From the IMG/VR virus record IMGVR_UViG_3300021437_000084, positions 1-23,433 of that record: 23,433 nucleotides of DNA, one strand, 5' to 3'. The notes below the pieces were generated by a model. It was given only the letters and a program-made list of their open reading frames with translations. It made no database searches and was not told the DNA's origin. Both the position numbers and the translations under genes were made by a program. Within the stretch, counting starts at the first letter, position 1; the number at the start of each line of letters is the position of its first letter. Origin of the DNA: a virus. Positions 21,557 to 23,433 of the stretch are shown piece after piece.

Positions 21557-22028
21557 CGATGGCCTCCGGTGCATGGAGGCGATTGACGTGGACGACACGA
21601 ACCGTCTGATTGTCCGTGGACTTCCCAGTGTCAAGGCGATCGTTCTTGTCCTGGGCAAGATCGTCGGCCTGATGCTGGCCCTCCATCATCGCCGCGGTCT
21701 TCGCGATGCTGATGAGGACCTTCGCGCCGTTGAGCGGATCCGAGACCGTCGCCGGCGTCTTCAGCGCCATCTCGCGCGCGGTCTTCAGATCCTCGACGAC
21801 CTGATCTTTGAACTCGGCGGTCAAACCTCGCCAACGCCGCGGCCATCGCTTCGTCGCCTCACGGACCAAGCCCCGATCCCGCTCGTTCGTCATGTCGAGC
21901 GAAGACTTTGCCCCTCCCGCCGCAGATCCCGCCCGAGGCTCTCCTTGAGAAACCGATGACGCGACGGTAGGATCAATCTTTGTTTGATCTGCGTTAGCCG
22001 CATCGGTCTGGTTCTGCCCTTCGCTCAT
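21543..22028 (-). CDS. Probable terminase small subunit, 161 residues
   Basis: The start at MSEGQNQTDAAN (22028) gives 161 residues and a 35-base overlap with the upstream gene; a longer version reaching 22139 would run through that gene. The N-terminus is low-complexity (Asp/Ala/Ser/Gln). The middle (about 53-111) is helical with RDRGLVREATKRWPRRWRGLTAEFKDQVVEDLKTAREM and a second helix VLISIAKTAAMMEGQHQADDLA. It lies directly before terL, the usual place of the small terminase that recognises the packaging site. No HTH motif is definite, so this is by order and helical make-up. Confidence 0.55.
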   Translation of the reverse strand: MSEGQNQTDAANADQTKIDPTVASSVSQGEPRAGSAAGGAKSSLDMTNERDRGLVREATKRWPRRWRGLTAEFKDQVVEDLKTAREMALKTPATVSDPLNGAKVLISIAKTAAMMEGQHQADDLAQDKNDRLDTGKSTDNQTVRVVHVNRLHAPEAIDADS

Positions 22029-22455
22029 GCTGATTCGCGCCTGTCCCGTGTCGCTGCCAGGGCCAAGTACCCGGCTTCCTGATCTGAGCGTAGATTTCCA
22101 TGACCCGCTCTTCGCTGAACGGGAGGCGGTTGGCATCACGAATCCGCCCGAGGATCAGCACGGCGACCGGATGGGTTTCTGACCACTCGACGAGCCGCTG
22201 AGTGATCTCGTGAATGCGACGGCGATCGATGCCCATCACGCGCTCGAGCTTGCGATTGCTGGGAATGACATCGAACTTCATCGGGTGCCTGACCAGCCAT
22301 ATCGCAAGGTCCCGCCGTGCCATCTCGTGGGCGTCCGGTTGCTTGCGGGTGACGACCGGGAGTCGCACGCCGAACAAGCGGCTTGCCAGTTCGCGACGTT
22401 GTTTGAGTGTGAGTGGGGTAATGAGATCTGGCGACGACAGAGGCCCGCGTTCCAT
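21994..22455 (-). CDS. HTH-like DNA-binding protein, 153 residues
   Basis: The ATG at 22455 has GGAG eight bases upstream and is preferred to a TTG at 22512. The central region (about residues 45-100) is basic and helical: EMARRDLAIWLVRHPMKFDVIPSNRKLERVMGIDRRRIHEITQRLVEW. Its second half has the spacing of a helix-turn-helix (SNRKLERVMGIDRRRIHEITQRL). It may be a packaging-site recognition protein or a late regulator. A parS-like site lies about 70 bases upstream. The end overlaps the next gene by 35 bases. Confidence 0.6.
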   Translation of the reverse strand: MERGPLSSPDLITPLTLKQRRELASRLFGVRLPVVTRKQPDAHEMARRDLAIWLVRHPMKFDVIPSNRKLERVMGIDRRRIHEITQRLVEWSETHPVAVLILGRIRDANRLPFSEERVMEIYAQIRKPGTWPWQRHGTGANQHERRAEPDRCG

Positions 22456-22524
22456 GCGATTTGCTCCAGCCGTTCGGAGTGTAGCAACTTTTCTCGGGTA
22501 AGTGTTATGCAACCTCCGGGTTGC

Positions 22525-22540
22525 CGTTCCACGTGGAACA
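22525..22540. promoter_or_regulatory. parS: parS-like centromere site
   Basis: The sequence CGTTCCACGTGGAACA contains the perfect 14-base palindrome GTTCCACGTGGAAC (22526-22539). Established bacterial parS sites have the form TGTTTCACGTGAAACA, and the variant TGTTCCACGTGGAACA occurs in Pseudomonas, so the match is 15 of 16. It lies in a noncoding gap (22456-22547). ParB-type proteins bind and spread from such sites. Expected chance occurrence of this exact 14-mer in 23 kb is about one in ten thousand. Confidence 0.75.
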
Positions 22541-22547
22541 CTTTGCT

Positions 22548-22724
22548 CTAGACTTCGGGGTTGTCCACGCGACAGAGTGCGATGAATGCGACGCGCTTGT
22601 GATCGCCGGAGCTGAAGATCTCTTCGATCGTCGTCCGCCGTGAGTTTGCGATTCGCTCCAGGGCCTCGCGCATGATCGCGTTCTCGCGTTCAAGTTCCTG
22701 GACCGTGCGGGGGTGCGTGCTCAT
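22548..22724 (-). CDS. Hypothetical protein, 58 residues
   Basis: The ATG at 22724 overlaps the stop of the gene upstream (ATGA). The short product MSTHPRTVQELERENAIMREALERIANSRRTT has a strongly helical, heptad-like stretch (about 8-28), which may form a coiled coil. It continues with IEEIFSSGDHKRVAFIALCRVD. It ends just before the parS-like site. No function is recognised. Confidence 0.55.
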   Translation of the reverse strand: MSTHPRTVQELERENAIMREALERIANSRRTTIEEIFSSGDHKRVAFIALCRVDNPEV

Positions 22725-22918
22725 GCGGTCCTCGCCTCTGGGTACACCGGGGCAATCGCGTAACGCAACGTCGGCGACAGCTTCGACCGTCGGGCCCTGT
22801 CGCGTGCCCTGAGCGCGGCGGATCTGAACGCGAACGGCTCGAATCCGATGCGCTCGCCGCCCGAGTAGGCCACGAGCAGCCAGCCGCAAGGTCGCAGACT
22901 TCGGCGTGTGAGTTTCAT
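22721..22918 (-). CDS. Hypothetical basic protein, 65 residues
   Basis: The ATG at 22918 overlaps the stop of the upstream gene (ATGA) and its own stop overlaps the next start (ATGA), so it sits in a coupled trio. The product is very basic with MKLTRRSLRPCGWLLVAYSGGERIGFEPFAFRSAALRARDRARR. It has a strand-helix layout and could be a small nucleic-acid-binding protein. A longer reading frame to 23266 is rejected because the real gene upstream occupies that stretch. Confidence 0.6.
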   Translation of the reverse strand: MKLTRRSLRPCGWLLVAYSGGERIGFEPFAFRSAALRARDRARRSKLSPTLRYAIAPVYPEARTA

Positions 22919-23433
22919 GCCACGTTCCCCCGTTGATTTCGCTTTGCCTGCTCGCGTTTCTGGATCAGGTTGGCGAGGCCAGGATCGGCCAGAATCGCGT
23001 TCTTGAGCGTGCCGGACCTTCGCGGAAGCTCGATGCCGTGGGCCTTGCACAGGCCCGCCACGAGCACGCGGATCGGATCTCGTGAACCACGCTGGGCGTC
23101 GGCCCACGCCGCGGCGATGATCGGCGGGGTGATCGCATGGTGCTCGGCCAGTCGGGTCAGTGCCGGTTCTCCGACCCCGATGAATCGCAGGGCTTCCCGT
23201 GGCGAGTTCTGGGGCAGGCAGGCAGGCAGTGCCCCTTGAGAATTTCCCCCCCCGTTCTCGGCACAAGCGACAGGCTCGCTGCCTGCCAGTGTGTTTTCTC
23301 TTTTCTTCTCTGCTTCTGGCTCTGCTCTAGGTGCGCGTTTCGTAACGCTGCCCGTAACGCTCTGTGCGTTACTATTGTGCGCTGGTTTGTGTCGGAATTT
23401 CGCGGCCCGTTTTGCGCCCTGTGCCCGCTTCTT
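22915..23433 (-). CDS. C-terminal part of a probable phage replication/early protein (5' end outside window)
   Basis: The minus-strand frame is open from the window edge (23433) to TGA at 22915, giving 172 residues with no methionine, so the start lies beyond the window. It begins with a basic linker KKRAQGAKRAAKF, then Asn/Ser/Thr and Pro/Glu-rich text (RAPRAEPEAEKKREN) typical of the linker in phage replication proteins of the DUF1376/replisome-organiser kind. A helical C-terminal domain follows (REALRFIGVGEPALTRLAEHHAITPPIIAAAWADAQ and ...SGTLKNAILADPGLANLIQKREQ). The functional guess rests on the linker style and position. The linker is encoded over a G8 run and a GGCA repeat (23211-23253). 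Confidence 0.55.
   Translation of the reverse strand, partial: KKRAQGAKRAAKFRHKPAHNSNAQSVTGSVTKRAPRAEPEAEKKRENTLAGSEPVACAENGGGNSQGALPACLPQNSPREALRFIGVGEPALTRLAEHHAITPPIIAAAWADAQRGSRDPIRVLVAGLCKAHGIELPRRSGTLKNAILADPGLANLIQKREQAKRNQRGNVA
23211..23253. repeat. Short tandem repeat and G8 tract inside the replication-like gene
   Basis: Four tandem GGCA units (23213-23228) lie inside an inverted repeat (GGGGCA 23211-23216, TGCCCC 23230-23235). Eighteen bases further lies a run of eight C (23246-23253), eight G on the coding strand. Both fall in the low-complexity linker of the gene ending at 22915. Such tracts are prone to slippage and could shift the frame. Confidence 0.6.

Noticed and set aside
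22721-23266. 181-residue minus-strand reading frame
   Set aside because: Its first two thirds lie over the frame that stays open to the window edge and ends at 22915. The ATGA coupling and codon content favour only the last 65 residues (start 22918).
1-23433. CRISPR arrays, insertion sequences, rRNA or complete tRNA genes
   Set aside because: No regularly spaced direct repeats, transposase or terminal inverted repeats, or complete RNA genes were seen on reading both strands.

Overview
The window is most of the late region of a siphovirus-type (HK97-fold) temperate phage. It probably lies in the chromosome of a high-GC Gram-negative-type bacterium. Almost every gene is on the minus strand and reads from right to left, usually with 4-base ATGA or GTGA overlaps or with close Shine-Dalgarno spacing, so this is one long co-directional late block. 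The host is not certain. A lipoprotein with a clear lipobox implies an outer membrane or a lipoprotein-bearing envelope. The cysteine-rich tail-end proteins and the motif around residues 9-22 of the 435-residue protein remind me of planctomycete phage-like genes, so Planctomycetota is my low-confidence guess. The hexamer CGATCG is strongly over-represented, which also hints at a particular host signature.

Layout from right to left, in transcription order. At 22548-23433 are the end of a probable replication/early protein that runs off the window, then two small coupled genes. At 22525-22540 lies a near-perfect parS centromere-like palindrome. At 20309-22455 are packaging genes: an HTH-like protein, a probable small terminase, and the large terminase. 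At 19359-20315 is an islet of four small genes (a two-helix membrane protein, a KOW-like protein and two unknowns). At 14242-19362 is the head module: portal fused to a MuF domain, prohead protease, major capsid protein and a decoration-like protein. It includes a long hairpin that buries the capsid ribosome binding site, and it closes with a good intrinsic terminator at 14201-14233. At 10609-14142 are connector and tail genes (gp6-like connector, closure protein, gp10/gpG-like protein, tail terminator, tail tube). At 9295-10599 is a short tape measure. At 5266-9295 are tail-tip and virion proteins of unusual type, two of them cysteine-rich.

Further left, 3509-5233 looks like a lysis-type cassette: a lipoprotein, a large membrane-anchored protein with a predicted barrel-like strand pattern, and a holin-like protein. 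No classical endolysin is recognisable. Then come a nucleotidyltransferase-like gene, a tail-fibre-like gene, a small unknown gene, an HNH-type zinc protein and a tyrosine integrase. The integrase stop codon abuts a 41-base copy of the 5' half of tRNA-Arg(CCU), at 558-598. This is the attachment-site core.

Beyond the core, the left flank (1-381) carries on the plus strand the end of another MuF-domain gene, clearly related to the MuF end of the portal gene at 17053-19362. This points to a second related prophage or a remnant at the same tRNA site, or to phage DNA on both sides of the core. Repressor, replication and most early genes are not in the window and would be expected to the right.
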